Positions 35,148 to 43,818 of a stretch of DNA of 64,000 nucleotides are shown here, in pieces. The DNA comes from Streptomyces sp. NBC_00390 (GTDB lineage Bacteria; Actinomycetota; Actinomycetes; Streptomycetales; Streptomycetaceae), in the NCBI RefSeq assembly GCF_036057275.1, contig NZ_CP107945.1, forward strand, positions 5,456,001 through 5,520,000, given 5' to 3'. The notes beneath the pieces are model-generated. The model was not told the DNA's origin. It saw nothing but the letters and a program-made list of their open reading frames with translations, and ran no database searches. Position 1 is the first letter of the stretch. Every line of letters begins with the position of its first letter. Both the position numbers and the translations under genes were made by a program.

Positions 35148-37349
35148 ATGTCCAATCTGGCGGTCCTCGAAGGCGTGCTCGAACGCATCACGTACGCCAA
35201 CGAGGAGAACGGGTACACGGTCGCGCGCGTCGACACCGGCCGCGGCAGCGATCTGCTGACCGTGGTCGGCTCGCTGCTCGGTGCGCAGCCGGGAGAGTCA
35301 CTGCGCATGGAGGGCCGTTGGGGCTCCCACCCGCAGTACGGCAAGCAGTTCACGGTGGAGAACTACACGACGGTGCTCCCGGCCACCGTCCAGGGCATCC
35401 GCCGCTATCTCGGCTCCGGCCTGATCAAGGGCATCGGCCCGAGGATCGCCGAGCGGATCGTGGACCACTTCGGTGTCGACACCCTCGACATCATCGAGCA
35501 GCAGCCGAAGAAGCTGATCGAGGTGCCCGGCCTCGGCCCCAAGCGGACCAAGCTGATCGGCGCCGCCTGGGAGGAGCAGAAGGCCATCAAGGAGGTCATG
35601 ATCTTCCTCCAGGGCGTCGGCGTCTCCACCTCCATCGCGGTGCGCATCTACAAGAAGTACGAGGACGCCTCCATCTCGGTCGTCAAGAACCATCCGTACC
35701 GGCTGGCGGCCGATGTGTGGGGCATCGGTTTCCTGACCGCCGACAAGATCGCCCAGGCGGTCGGCATACCGCACGACAGCCCCGAACGGGTCAAGGCGGG
35801 CCTGCAGTACGCCCTGTCGCAGTCCAGCGACCAGGGGCACTGCTTTCTGCCCGAGGAACAGCTGATCGCCCATGCGGTGAAGCTGCTCCAGGTGGACACC
35901 GGTCTCGTCATCGACTGCCTCGGCGAGCTCGCGGCCGACGCGGAGGGCGTCGTACGGGAGCAGGTGCCCGGCCCGGACGGCGGTGAGCCCGTCACGGCCG
36001 TGTACCTCGTCCCCTTCCACCGCGCCGAGCTCTCGCTGGCCGGCCAGCTGCGCCGGCTGCTGCGGGCCGACGACGACCGGATGCCCGCCTTCCAGGACGT
36101 CGACTGGGACAAGGCGCTGGCCTGGCTCGCGCAGCGCACGGGCGCGAAGCTGGCACCGGAGCAGGAGGCGGCGGTGCGCCTCGCGCTGACTGCCAAGGTC
36201 GCCGTGCTGACCGGTGGACCTGGCTGCGGCAAGTCGTTCACGGTCCGCTCGATCGTGGAGCTGGCGCGCGCCAAGAAGGCCAAGGTGGTGCTGGCGGCGC
36301 CGACCGGCCGGGCTGCCAAGCGGCTGGCCGAGCTGACCGGTGCGGAGGCGTCGACCGTGCACCGGCTGCTGGAGCTCAAGCCCGGCGGCGACGCGGCCTT
36401 CGACCGGGACCGGCCGCTCGACGCCGATCTGGTCGTGGTGGACGAGGCGTCCATGCTGGATCTCCTGCTGGCGAACAAGCTGGTGAAGGCGGTGGCGCCC
36501 GGCGCGCATCTGCTGCTGGTCGGTGACGTGGACCAGCTGCCGAGCGTGGGCGCCGGTGAGGTGCTGCGGGATCTACTCGCGGACGGCGGGCCGGTGCCCA
36601 GCGTGCGGCTGACCCGTATCTTCCGCCAGGCCCAGCAGTCCGGCGTGGTCACCAACGCACACCGGATCAATTCGGGGCTGCAGCCCGTCACTTCGGGTCT
36701 CGCCGACTTCTTCCTCTTCGTGGAGGAGGAGACGGAGGACGCGGGACGGCTCACGGTGGATGTCGCGGCCCGTCGCATTCCGGCGAAATTCGGGCTGGAT
36801 CCGCGGCGGGATGTGCAGGTGCTCGCCCCCATGCACCGCGGCCCGGCCGGGGCGGGCACGCTCAACGGGCTGCTCCAGCAGGCGATCACCCCTGCCCGTC
36901 CCGATCTTCCCGAGAAGCGCTTCGGCGGCCGTGTCTTCCGTGTCGGGGACAAGGTCACCCAGATCCGCAACAACTACGAGAAAGGGCGGAACGGGGTGTT
37001 CAACGGCACGGTCGGCGTCGTCACCTCGCTCCACCTCGACGACCAGCGCCTGACGGTGCTCACCGACGAGGACGAGGAGGTGCCGTACGACTTCGACGAG
37101 CTGGACGAGCTGGCGCATGCCTACGCGGTGACGATCCACCGCTCCCAGGGGAGTGAATATCCGGCCGTGGTGATCCCTGTCACCACGGGCGCCTGGATGA
37201 TGCTCCAGCGCAACCTCCTCTACACGGCCGTCACGCGGGCGAAGAAGCTGGTCGTGCTGGTGGGCTCGCGCAAGGCGATAGGGCAGGCCGTGCGCACCGT
37301 TTCCGCAGGCAGACGCTTCACGGCCCTCGACCACCGGCTGGCGGGCTGA
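35148..37349 (+). CDS. recD2: RecD2-type SF1B DNA helicase
   Basis: A 733-residue 5'-3' DNA helicase of the stand-alone RecD2 family, acting in DNA repair without RecBC. An N-terminal OB-like part is followed by helix-hairpin-helix repeats (LIKGIGPRIAERIVDHFG, VPGLGPKR). The helicase core has Walker A GGPGCGKS (about residue 355), Walker B VVVDEASM (about 430), motif III LLVGDVDQLPSVGAGE and motif VI region YAVTIHRSQGSEYPAV with LLYTAVTRAKK. The length is normal. It sits upstream of citrate synthase on the same strand, 290 bp apart, so probably a separate unit. Confidence 0.93.
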   Translation: MSNLAVLEGVLERITYANEENGYTVARVDTGRGSDLLTVVGSLLGAQPGESLRMEGRWGSHPQYGKQFTVENYTTVLPATVQGIRRYLGSGLIKGIGPRIAERIVDHFGVDTLDIIEQQPKKLIEVPGLGPKRTKLIGAAWEEQKAIKEVMIFLQGVGVSTSIAVRIYKKYEDASISVVKNHPYRLAADVWGIGFLTADKIAQAVGIPHDSPERVKAGLQYALSQSSDQGHCFLPEEQLIAHAVKLLQVDTGLVIDCLGELAADAEGVVREQVPGPDGGEPVTAVYLVPFHRAELSLAGQLRRLLRADDDRMPAFQDVDWDKALAWLAQRTGAKLAPEQEAAVRLALTAKVAVLTGGPGCGKSFTVRSIVELARAKKAKVVLAAPTGRAAKRLAELTGAEASTVHRLLELKPGGDAAFDRDRPLDADLVVVDEASMLDLLLANKLVKAVAPGAHLLLVGDVDQLPSVGAGEVLRDLLADGGPVPSVRLTRIFRQAQQSGVVTNAHRINSGLQPVTSGLADFFLFVEEETEDAGRLTVDVAARRIPAKFGLDPRRDVQVLAPMHRGPAGAGTLNGLLQQAITPARPDLPEKRFGGRVFRVGDKVTQIRNNYEKGRNGVFNGTVGVVTSLHLDDQRLTVLTDEDEEVPYDFDELDELAHAYAVTIHRSQGSEYPAVVIPVTTGAWMMLQRNLLYTAVTRAKKLVVLVGSRKAIGQAVRTVSAGRRFTALDHRLAG

Positions 37350-37370
37350 CTTCGTCGCCACGGCCTTGCG

Positions 37371-37388
37371 GCGGCCGGATCCGGCCGC
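37371..37388. terminator. possible hairpin terminator after recD2
   Basis: An 18-bp perfect palindrome, GCGGCCGGATCCGGCCGC, 20 bp past the recD2 stop. Loop-free palindromes are less certain terminators. Confidence 0.4.
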
Positions 37389-37642
37389 GCGGGGCACGAT
37401 GGAATCAGGCTGCCCTTACCCGGTCGTGGTTGCTCGCGGCAGGAGGGCCCCGCGGTTGCTCCGAAACGGGACCCCGGCTTCCACAAGCTGGGCGAAGGGG
37501 GCAAGATGAGCAGGTTGGCGGCACTGAGTGCCGCCGATAGGCCCAATGGTCGACCCCGAGTGCACTCTCCTGAGCCAAATGGGGGATGGTAGAGACAGTC
37601 AGGGCACCTCGAAGAAGAGGCACTACGTCGGTGAGGGATGAC

Positions 37643-38932
37643 GTGAGCGACAACTCTGTAGTACTGCGGTACGCGGACGGTGAATACACCTACCCGGTGG
37701 TCGAGAGCACCGTCGGTGACAAGGGCTTCGACATCGGGAAGCTCCGAGCCCAGACCGGTCTGGTGACCCTGGACAGCGGTTACGGCAACACCGCCGCGTA
37801 TAAATCCGCGGTCACCTACCTCGACGGCGAGCAGGGCATCCTGCGGTACCGCGGCTACCCGATCGAGCAGCTGGCCGAGCGTTCCACCTTCCTCGAGGTG
37901 GCGTACCTGCTGATCAACGGCGAGCTTCCCACGGTCGACGAGCTTTCGGCCTTCAGGGGTGAGATCACCCAGCACACGCTGCTGCACGAGGACGTCAAGC
38001 GGTTCTACGGCGGCTTCCCGCGCGACGCGCACCCGATGGCCATGCTGTCCTCGGTGGTCAGTGCGCTGTCGACGTTCTACCAGGACAGCCACAACCCGTT
38101 CGACGAGAAGCAGCGTCATCTCTCCACGGTCCGGCTGCTCGCCAAGCTGCCGACGATCGCGGCGTACGCCTACAAGAAGTCGATCGGCCACCCCTTCGTC
38201 TACCCGCGCAACGACCTCGGGTACGTCGAGAACTTCCTGCGGATGACCTTCTCGGTCCCGGCGCAGGAGTACGAGCCGGACCCGGTCGTGGTCTCGGCGC
38301 TCGACAAGCTGCTGATCCTGCACGCGGACCACGAGCAGAACTGCTCGACCTCCACCGTGCGTCTGGTCGGCTCCTCGCAGGCGAACATGTTCGCCTCGAT
38401 CTCGGCGGGCATCAGCGCCCTGTGGGGCCCGCTGCACGGTGGCGCCAACCAGTCGGTCCTGGAGATGCTCGAGGGCATCCAGGCGGACGGCGGCGACGTC
38501 GACTCCTTCATCCGCAAGGTGAAGAACAAGGAGGACGGCGTCCGTCTGATGGGCTTCGGCCACCGCGTCTACAAGAGCTTCGACCCGCGGGCGAAGATCA
38601 TCAAGGCGGCGGCGCACGATGTCCTCTCGGCGCTCGGCAAGTCCGACGAGCTGCTCGACATCGCGCTGAAGCTCGAGGAGCACGCGCTCTCCGACGACTA
38701 CTTCGTCTCGCGCAACCTCTACCCGAACGTGGACTTCTACACGGGTCTGATCTACCGGGCCATGGGCTTCCCGACCGAGATGTTCACCGTGCTGTTCGCG
38801 CTCGGCCGGCTGCCCGGCTGGATCGCCCAGTGGCACGAGATGATCAAGGAGCCGGGTTCCCGTATCGGCCGCCCGCGCCAGATCTACACCGGCGAGGTCC
38901 TGCGCGACTTCGTCCCGGTCGAGGCCCGCTGA
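37643..38932 (+). CDS. citA: citrate synthase
   Basis: A 429-residue type II citrate synthase that condenses oxaloacetate and acetyl-CoA at the entry to the TCA cycle. Active-site segments are all present: HADHEQNCSTSTVR and GPLHGGANQ (catalytic His residues), FGHRVYKSFDPR (oxaloacetate His) and YPNVDFYTGLIY (catalytic Asp). The start VSDNSVVLRYADG at 37643, with GAGGG five bases upstream, matches the Streptomyces CitA N-terminus; a GTG at 37631 would add four residues. A terminator hairpin follows. Confidence 0.95.
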   Translation: MSDNSVVLRYADGEYTYPVVESTVGDKGFDIGKLRAQTGLVTLDSGYGNTAAYKSAVTYLDGEQGILRYRGYPIEQLAERSTFLEVAYLLINGELPTVDELSAFRGEITQHTLLHEDVKRFYGGFPRDAHPMAMLSSVVSALSTFYQDSHNPFDEKQRHLSTVRLLAKLPTIAAYAYKKSIGHPFVYPRNDLGYVENFLRMTFSVPAQEYEPDPVVVSALDKLLILHADHEQNCSTSTVRLVGSSQANMFASISAGISALWGPLHGGANQSVLEMLEGIQADGGDVDSFIRKVKNKEDGVRLMGFGHRVYKSFDPRAKIIKAAAHDVLSALGKSDELLDIALKLEEHALSDDYFVSRNLYPNVDFYTGLIYRAMGFPTEMFTVLFALGRLPGWIAQWHEMIKEPGSRIGRPRQIYTGEVLRDFVPVEAR

Positions 38933-38985
38933 CGTCTGCGGTGCGGGCCGGCTGAGCGCACCGCCGCCGGCCGGGCCCTGACAGC

Positions 38986-39038
38986 GGAAAGCGCCCCGCT
39001 GCCGATCCCCCCACGGGTCGGCGGGCGGGGCGCTTCCC
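38986..39038 (+). terminator. hairpin terminator after citA
   Basis: Stem AAGCGCCCCGC (38989-38999) with GCGGGGCGCTT (39025-39035) around an inner GCCGA/TCGGC hairpin. Confidence 0.7.
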
Positions 39039-39180
39039 ATACCCCGGAGCGGATTCCCCCCACGGGATCCGGCCGGGCGTCTGCTGGGCTGCAGAAGCTC
39101 CACGCGCGGTCTGCCGGGGTACGTACGGGAGGGCCGCTCAAAGCTCCCCGGGCACGTGCCCCGGCCAACGCTTGCCTGGG

Positions 39181-39217
39181 ACGTCCCCCAAGACATCCCA
39201 TGAACGTCCCCCAAGAC
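39181..39217. repeat. 14-bp direct repeat in an orphan regulatory region
   Basis: ACGTCCCCCAAGAC occurs at 39181-39194 and again at 39204-39217, 23 bp apart start to start, about two helical turns. It precedes an AT-rich stretch (39250-39320) that is unusual for this genome and looks like a promoter zone, but no sizeable gene follows. A tandem activator site is plausible. Confidence 0.45.
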
Positions 39218-39335
39218 GTTCTGGCATCGCCCACTTAGACTCGCGAGGAGCCGTAATGGTTACCCCTAAATATCTGTGATCTAGGTCTCCTTGTGAAGGT
39301 CTTGTGACCCATTTGTAGTCACGGGAAGGAGCGCA

Positions 39336-39392
39336 GTGGCAGGTCGTCCGATGCCGCAAACATGGACGAAAGGGCCACGGTGGATCCGGTGA
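39336..39392 (+). CDS. possible 18-residue leader-like ORF
   Basis: GTG with a strong GGAAGGAG five bases upstream opens an ORF of 18 codons (MAGRPMPQTWTKGPRWIR). A second 40-codon frame starts at ATG 39362 and ends at 39484. Both follow the AT-rich promoter-like region. They may be a leader peptide, a small protein or the stump of a decayed gene. The rest of the 38.9-39.7 kb interval shows no supported gene. Confidence 0.3.
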   Translation: MAGRPMPQTWTKGPRWIR

Positions 39393-39704
39393 TCATGGGG
39401 TTGAGCAGGCATGATGCGGCCAGAGGCGGTGTGGTGTCGTCGCGGTCGAAGGCCGGTAAAGATTCTCTTTGGTCATGGCCGTAGTCCGACGGACGAGACG
39501 GATCGCGTCGCCGTTCACGCGCAGAACGCCGCGTACCGGCGGCAGATCCCCTGCCTCCACCCGACCGTGTTCGCGCCCGCCCGTGCATCCGCGGGTTCGG
39601 TGGCGCTCAGGCGTGGCGGGCGGGCTCGGGTCCGGCTTCGATCGTGGGCGCTGGGCGCTGGGCGCGGGGCTCGGGCAGGGCAGGGCGGGAGGCGGAGGGC
39701 AGGC

Positions 39705-40022
39705 TCAGGCTGTGCCGGCCAGCTCGTAGCCGGCCTCGTCCACGGCGGCGCGCACGTCCGCCTCGTCGACCGGGGCGTCGGAGACCACGGTGACCAGGCC
39801 GGTCGCGGCCGTGGCCGTCACGGACGTGACCCCGGCGATCGCGGAGATCTCGCTGCTGACGGCGCCCTCGCAGTGCCCGCAGGTCATGCCGGTCACCCGG
39901 TAGACGACGGTGACGCCGCCGGCCTGCCCGCCGGACGGCCCGTGGTGTCCGGTGCCGTTCGAGGAGCAGCACGAGCCGGTCGTCCCCGCAGTCTCGATCC
40001 CGGTCTTCGTCTCGGCGGTCAT
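39705..40022 (-). CDS. copZ: HMA-domain copper chaperone (CopZ-like)
   Basis: A 105-residue protein with a Ser/Gly/His-rich N-terminal extension containing SCCSS and a C-terminal heavy-metal-associated domain (residues 38-105) with the metal-binding loop MTCGHCEGAV. It should bind Cu(I) and pass it to a P-type ATPase, but no ATPase gene is adjacent. The extra CC pair may add a metal site. GAAGAGAG precedes the ATG at 40022. A CsoR-type operator lies 85 bp upstream. Confidence 0.9.
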   Translation of the reverse strand: MTAETKTGIETAGTTGSCCSSNGTGHHGPSGGQAGGVTVVYRVTGMTCGHCEGAVSSEISAIAGVTSVTATAATGLVTVVSDAPVDEADVRAAVDEAGYELAGTA

Positions 40023-40107
40023 CGCGCTCTCCTCTTCCTGTGGACCTGGCGAGGCCATGGTGCACCAGTGGGCCGGGGGCTCCGTGGCTTCCCGGCATCC
40101 TGATTTT

Positions 40108-40124
40108 ATACCCCTAGGGGGTAT
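40108..40124. promoter_or_regulatory. CsoR-like copper operator
   Basis: ATACCCCTAGGGGGTAT has 7-bp arms ATACCCC/GGGGTAT, matching the Cu-sensing CsoR operator type of actinobacteria. It sits upstream of the copper chaperone gene and downstream of the TetR gene end. Confidence 0.75.
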
Positions 40125-40142
40125 TGGTCGAACGCGGGTAGG

Positions 40143-40820
40143 TCAGGCAGGCCTCAGGGCGTCGCCGAGGATCGGGTCGAGATAGCGGAGCAGGACCTTC
40201 TTCAGTTCATCGGTGTACGCCGCACGCTGCGCGCCCTCGTGGGCCATGACCAGCTCCAGTCCCCCCTTGAAGATCACGAAGATCATCGTCGAGACCCGGG
40301 CGATCTCGTCGGCGGGTGTGTCGGGCAGGTAGCCCGACATCAGTGTCTCGATCCGTTCGAGCAGGCCCAGGTGGACGGTGGTGAACTCGTCGGTGATCTG
40401 TCCCGGGGTGTCGGGGCCGTGCATCAGGACCGCGAAGGCGGGGTTCTGCTGGTTGAAGTCGATGAGCGGGTCCAGTACGGCATCCAGCAGCTCTTCGAGC
40501 GGGAGGTCGAGGGCGGCCGCGTTCAGGGCCTCGCCGTGGGACTCGCGCCACTGGTGCAGCAGGCGGCCGCCGAGCTCGACGGCGATGGCCTCCTTGTTCG
40601 GGAAGAACTGGTACAGGGTGCCGGGGGAGACGCCGGCCTCGCGGGCGATGGCGTTGGTGCTGGCTGCCGTGTATCCCGTCGTGCAGAAGACGCTGGCCGC
40701 GGCGTCGAGGAGCTGGGCGATGCGGCGCTCGCCGCGGGCCTGGCGCCGGCGCGGCCGGCCCGCGGCCGGCCCGGTGTCCTGGCTGCTCGGCGTGTGCTCC
40801 GGCTTCGTCGGCTCCGGCAC
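40143..40820 (-). CDS. TetR-family transcriptional regulator
   Basis: A 225-residue TetR repressor. The DNA-binding domain is canonical (RRIAQLLDAAASVFCTTGYT, AASTNAIAREAGVSPGTLYQFF), followed by a ligand-binding domain of normal length (LLHQWRESHGEAL to the end). GTG 40820 is preferred over the TTG at 40853. Divergent from an MMPL exporter gene; two operator-like inverted repeats lie between them, so it is the likely repressor of that exporter and of itself. Confidence 0.9.
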   Translation of the reverse strand: MPEPTKPEHTPSSQDTGPAAGRPRRRQARGERRIAQLLDAAASVFCTTGYTAASTNAIAREAGVSPGTLYQFFPNKEAIAVELGGRLLHQWRESHGEALNAAALDLPLEELLDAVLDPLIDFNQQNPAFAVLMHGPDTPGQITDEFTTVHLGLLERIETLMSGYLPDTPADEIARVSTMIFVIFKGGLELVMAHEGAQRAAYTDELKKVLLRYLDPILGDALRPA

Positions 40821-40850
40821 GTGAAATCCCCAGCTTCCTTGCGCAGTTGA

Positions 40851-40905
40851 CAAACACGAGTAACCGCTCGCATTCTTTGGTTATGCGAGTGATGACTCGT
40901 GTTTG
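40851..40905. promoter_or_regulatory. paired TetR operators between tetR and mmpL genes
   Basis: Two nested inverted repeats: outer arms CAAACACGAGT (40851-40861) and ACTCGTGTTTG (40895-40905); inner arms CTCGCAT (40867-40873) and ATGCGAG (40883-40889). Each half also forms its own site, CGAGT-N4-GCTCG and CGAGT-N4-ACTCG. Two TetR dimers could bind here and control both directions. Confidence 0.65.
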
Positions 40906-40982
40906 CCAGTCTATGGCAATGGTCGGCCCATGCTGCCTGCCGTGAAGCCTGCGCATGGGCACGGTGAAGGGGACACCGCATC

Positions 40983-43286
40983 ATGTCCGAAGTCAACAGC
41001 TCGCCGCGGCTGGGGGGATGGACCCGCTTCGTCACGGCGAGGCCGCGTCTGGCGCTGCTGACCGCCCTGGTCCTGACCGCGCTCGCCGTGTTCGCCGGCA
41101 GCGGGGTCGCCGACCGGATGGGCGCCGGAGGCTGGCAGGATCCGGCAGCCGAGTCGAGCTATGCCACCGAGGCCCTGGAGCGGGAGTTCCCTGCCTCCCA
41201 GCCGAATCTCCTGCTCCTCGTCGACGCCGGCCGGGCGGGTGTGGACGACCCGTCGGTCGTCGCCGAGGCCGGCCGCCTGGTGAGCAGACTCTCCGCCGAG
41301 GAGGGCGTCACGGGTGTCGGGTCGTACTGGCAGACCAAGGCGCCCGCCCTGCGCGCCGAGGACGGACGCCAGGCGCTGATCGCGGCCCGCGTCGAGGGCG
41401 ACGAGAAGACCACGTCCGAAACGCTGAAGCGGATGGCCCCGGACTACCGGGGCGCGCACGGCCCGCTGAAGGTCTCGATCGGCGGCCCGGTCGCCGTCCA
41501 GCAGGAGATGACGGAGACGATCCAGGAGGACCTGCTCCGGGCGGAGCTGATCGCCCTGCCGATCACGCTGGTGCTGCTGGTCATGGTCTTCGGCAGCGCG
41601 GTCGCGGCGCTGCTGCCGCTGGGTGTCGGCATCATCGCCATCCTGGGGACGAACGCCGTGCTGCGGGGCATCACCGAGTTCGCCGACGTCTCGGTCTTCG
41701 CGCAGAACCTCACCACGGCGCTGGGGCTCGGACTCGCCATCGACTACGCCCTGTTCATCGTGCGCAGATTCCGCGAGGAACTGTCCGCGGGAAGGGAGGT
41801 GCGCGAAGCGGTCGGAGCGACTCTGCGCACCGCGGGCCGTACCGTCCTCTTCTCCGCCCTGACCGTGGCGGTGTCCCTGGCCGCGATGCTGGTCTTCCCG
41901 CAGTACTTCCTGAGGTCGTTCGCCTATGCGGGCATCGCCGTCGTACTGCTCGCGGCCCTCGCCGCACTGATCTTGCTGCCCGCGGCGCTGATGCTCCTCG
42001 GCCATCGGGTCAACGCGCTGGACCTGCGCCGTCTGTTCGGGCGCGGTCGCGGACGTGAGGGCGCCGCAGATGACCCGGCGGCTGCGAAGTCCGGCGCGGG
42101 CTGGGCCCGGGTCGCCGCTGTGGTGATGCGCCGGGCCCCGCTGTTCGCCATCGGTACGGTCGGCGCCCTGGTGCTGCTCGGACTGCCCTTCCTGGGCGTG
42201 AAGTTCGGCACCCCCGACGACCGTCAGTTGCCGCCCACCGCCGAGTCCCACGTCGTCCAGCAGCAGATACGGGACGGCTTCCCCGGCAGCCCCACCGGCG
42301 GACTCGAAGTGATCACCGAGCGCGCCGGAGCCTCGGGGGCCGCGCCGACACCCGCCCAGTACGCGCAGTACCGCGAGCGCATCTCGGCCCTGCCGGAGGT
42401 GGTGCGCGTCGACGGACCCGTCGTCTCCGGCGCCTTCGCCTACTTCACCGTGCTGCCCGAGGGCGAGGCCGTGGGCGAGCAGGCGCAGCGGCTCGTGCAC
42501 GAGCTGCGCGATGTGCCGGCCCCGTTCGAGACATCGGTGACCGGAAGAGCCGCGGTGCTGGAGGACTCCAAGAACGCCATCGCGGATCGGCTGCCTCTGG
42601 CGCTCGGGATCATCGTTGTGGCGACACTCCTGCTGGTCTTCCTGCTCAGTGGCAGCGTGCTGATCCCGCTCCAGGCGGTCGTGCTCAACGCGCTCAGTCT
42701 GACGGCGATGTTCGGGGCCGTCGTCTGGGTCTTCCAGGACGGCCATCTCTCCGGACTGCTCGCCTTCACCTCCACCGGGGACATCGAGACCACCCTGCCC
42801 GTGCTCATGTTCTGCATCGCCTTCGGGCTCTCGATGGACTACGGCGTCTTCCTGCTCTCCAGGATCAAGGAGGAGTACGACCGCTCCGGCGACCACGAGC
42901 AGGCCGTACGGTTCGGGCTGCAGCGCACCGGCGGGCTGATCACCGCGGCGGCCGTGATCCTCGCGGTGGTGATGGTGGGCATAGGCACCTCGCGGGTGAC
43001 CAACACCAAGATGCTCGGCCTCGGCATCGCGCTCGCCGTGCTGATGGACGCCATGGTGGTGCGCAGCCTGCTGGTCCCCTCGGTGATGAAGCTGATGGGC
43101 AGGTCGACCTGGTGGGCGCCGCGGCCGTTGCGCCGCTTCCATGAGCGGTTCGGGCTCAGCGAGGGGGAGGCGGCAGCTCATTCCGGGGAGGCAGGGAAGA
43201 GTGGAGCGGAGCCGCACGCGGCCCAGGGGCCGACAGCGGAAGCGACCGCGACAGAGACGGCGGACCGGGACCCGGCCGGGGTGTGA
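40983..43286 (+). CDS. MMPL-family RND transporter
   Basis: A 767-residue RND-type exporter with 12 predicted membrane helices and two large extracytoplasmic loops (about residues 40-185 and 420-540). Family signatures include ALGLGLAIDYALFIVRRFRE (about residue 245) and FGLSMDYGVFLLSRIKEEYD (about 615), the proton-relay Asp-Tyr pairs of MmpL proteins. These export lipids or other hydrophobic compounds. The C-terminal tail is cytoplasmic and charged. Control is probably by the divergent TetR. Confidence 0.92.
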   Translation: MSEVNSSPRLGGWTRFVTARPRLALLTALVLTALAVFAGSGVADRMGAGGWQDPAAESSYATEALEREFPASQPNLLLLVDAGRAGVDDPSVVAEAGRLVSRLSAEEGVTGVGSYWQTKAPALRAEDGRQALIAARVEGDEKTTSETLKRMAPDYRGAHGPLKVSIGGPVAVQQEMTETIQEDLLRAELIALPITLVLLVMVFGSAVAALLPLGVGIIAILGTNAVLRGITEFADVSVFAQNLTTALGLGLAIDYALFIVRRFREELSAGREVREAVGATLRTAGRTVLFSALTVAVSLAAMLVFPQYFLRSFAYAGIAVVLLAALAALILLPAALMLLGHRVNALDLRRLFGRGRGREGAADDPAAAKSGAGWARVAAVVMRRAPLFAIGTVGALVLLGLPFLGVKFGTPDDRQLPPTAESHVVQQQIRDGFPGSPTGGLEVITERAGASGAAPTPAQYAQYRERISALPEVVRVDGPVVSGAFAYFTVLPEGEAVGEQAQRLVHELRDVPAPFETSVTGRAAVLEDSKNAIADRLPLALGIIVVATLLLVFLLSGSVLIPLQAVVLNALSLTAMFGAVVWVFQDGHLSGLLAFTSTGDIETTLPVLMFCIAFGLSMDYGVFLLSRIKEEYDRSGDHEQAVRFGLQRTGGLITAAAVILAVVMVGIGTSRVTNTKMLGLGIALAVLMDAMVVRSLLVPSVMKLMGRSTWWAPRPLRRFHERFGLSEGEAAAHSGEAGKSGAEPHAAQGPTAEATATETADRDPAGV

Positions 43287-43309
43287 TCCCGCGAGGGCGG
43301 TGATGCGCC

Positions 43310-43337
43310 GGGCCCCGCACCGCCGGGTGTGGGGCCC
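43310..43337. terminator. bidirectional hairpin terminator
   Basis: Stem GGGCCCCGCACC / GGTGTGGGGCCC (one G-T pair) around a GCCG loop, between the convergent MMPL and HTH genes. Confidence 0.65.
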
Positions 43338-43346
43338 GCCCGCTCG

Positions 43347-43541
43347 TTACCGACGGCCCCGGTTTCCGGGACGGTTGGCGACCCAGAGGCGGATCGTGTC
43401 CGCGTACCAGTAGGGCTTGCCTGCCTCCACATGGTCGGGTGGCGGAAGAAGGCCGTGTTTGCGGTAGGAACGGACTGTTTCCGTCTGGACCTTGATGTGC
43501 GCGGCGATGTCCTTGTAGGACCAGAGCCTTCTGTCCGTCAT
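43347..43541 (-). CDS. small MerR/AlpA-like helix-turn-helix protein
   Basis: A 64-residue DNA-binding protein (WSYKDIAAHIKVQTETVRSY, RKHGLLPPPDHVEAGKPYWY). The winged helix and KPYWYADTIRLWVANRPG end resemble the short MerR/AlpA-like proteins found in Streptomyces mobile elements and near developmental genes. No integrase or other element gene is close. GGAAGG precedes the ATG. Confidence 0.75.
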   Translation of the reverse strand: MTDRRLWSYKDIAAHIKVQTETVRSYRKHGLLPPPDHVEAGKPYWYADTIRLWVANRPGNRGRR

Positions 43542-43818
43542 CTGTGTGGCACCTTCCTGCGGGCGCGGCAGCGGCGGGCGGGATGCCGTCGGGGGATCGG
43601 CCGCCCGCACGCTGGCGATCACTGAGCCAATGCCAGTAGAACGATGCCGAGTCGCCGCAGGGGCCCGGCTGTTGAACGGCTGTGACAGAAGGGCCGCGTA
43701 ATCGGGACAAGCGTGATCAGCCGACGACAACGGTGACAGATGTGACGCATGTGCCCCAGAGTCCTCGGCGGCCTCGGAGGGCCCGGCTCTGCCGGGTCGC
43801 TCCGGTGTCCCGCGCCGC
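43542..43818. other. gene-free stretch before the inositol locus
   Basis: About 280 bp with no supported gene or hairpin. Confidence 0.4.

Noticed and set aside
38933..39704. A full-size gene after citA
   Set aside because: All frames in this interval are short or shadow-like; only a hairpin, repeats and very small ORFs can be supported.
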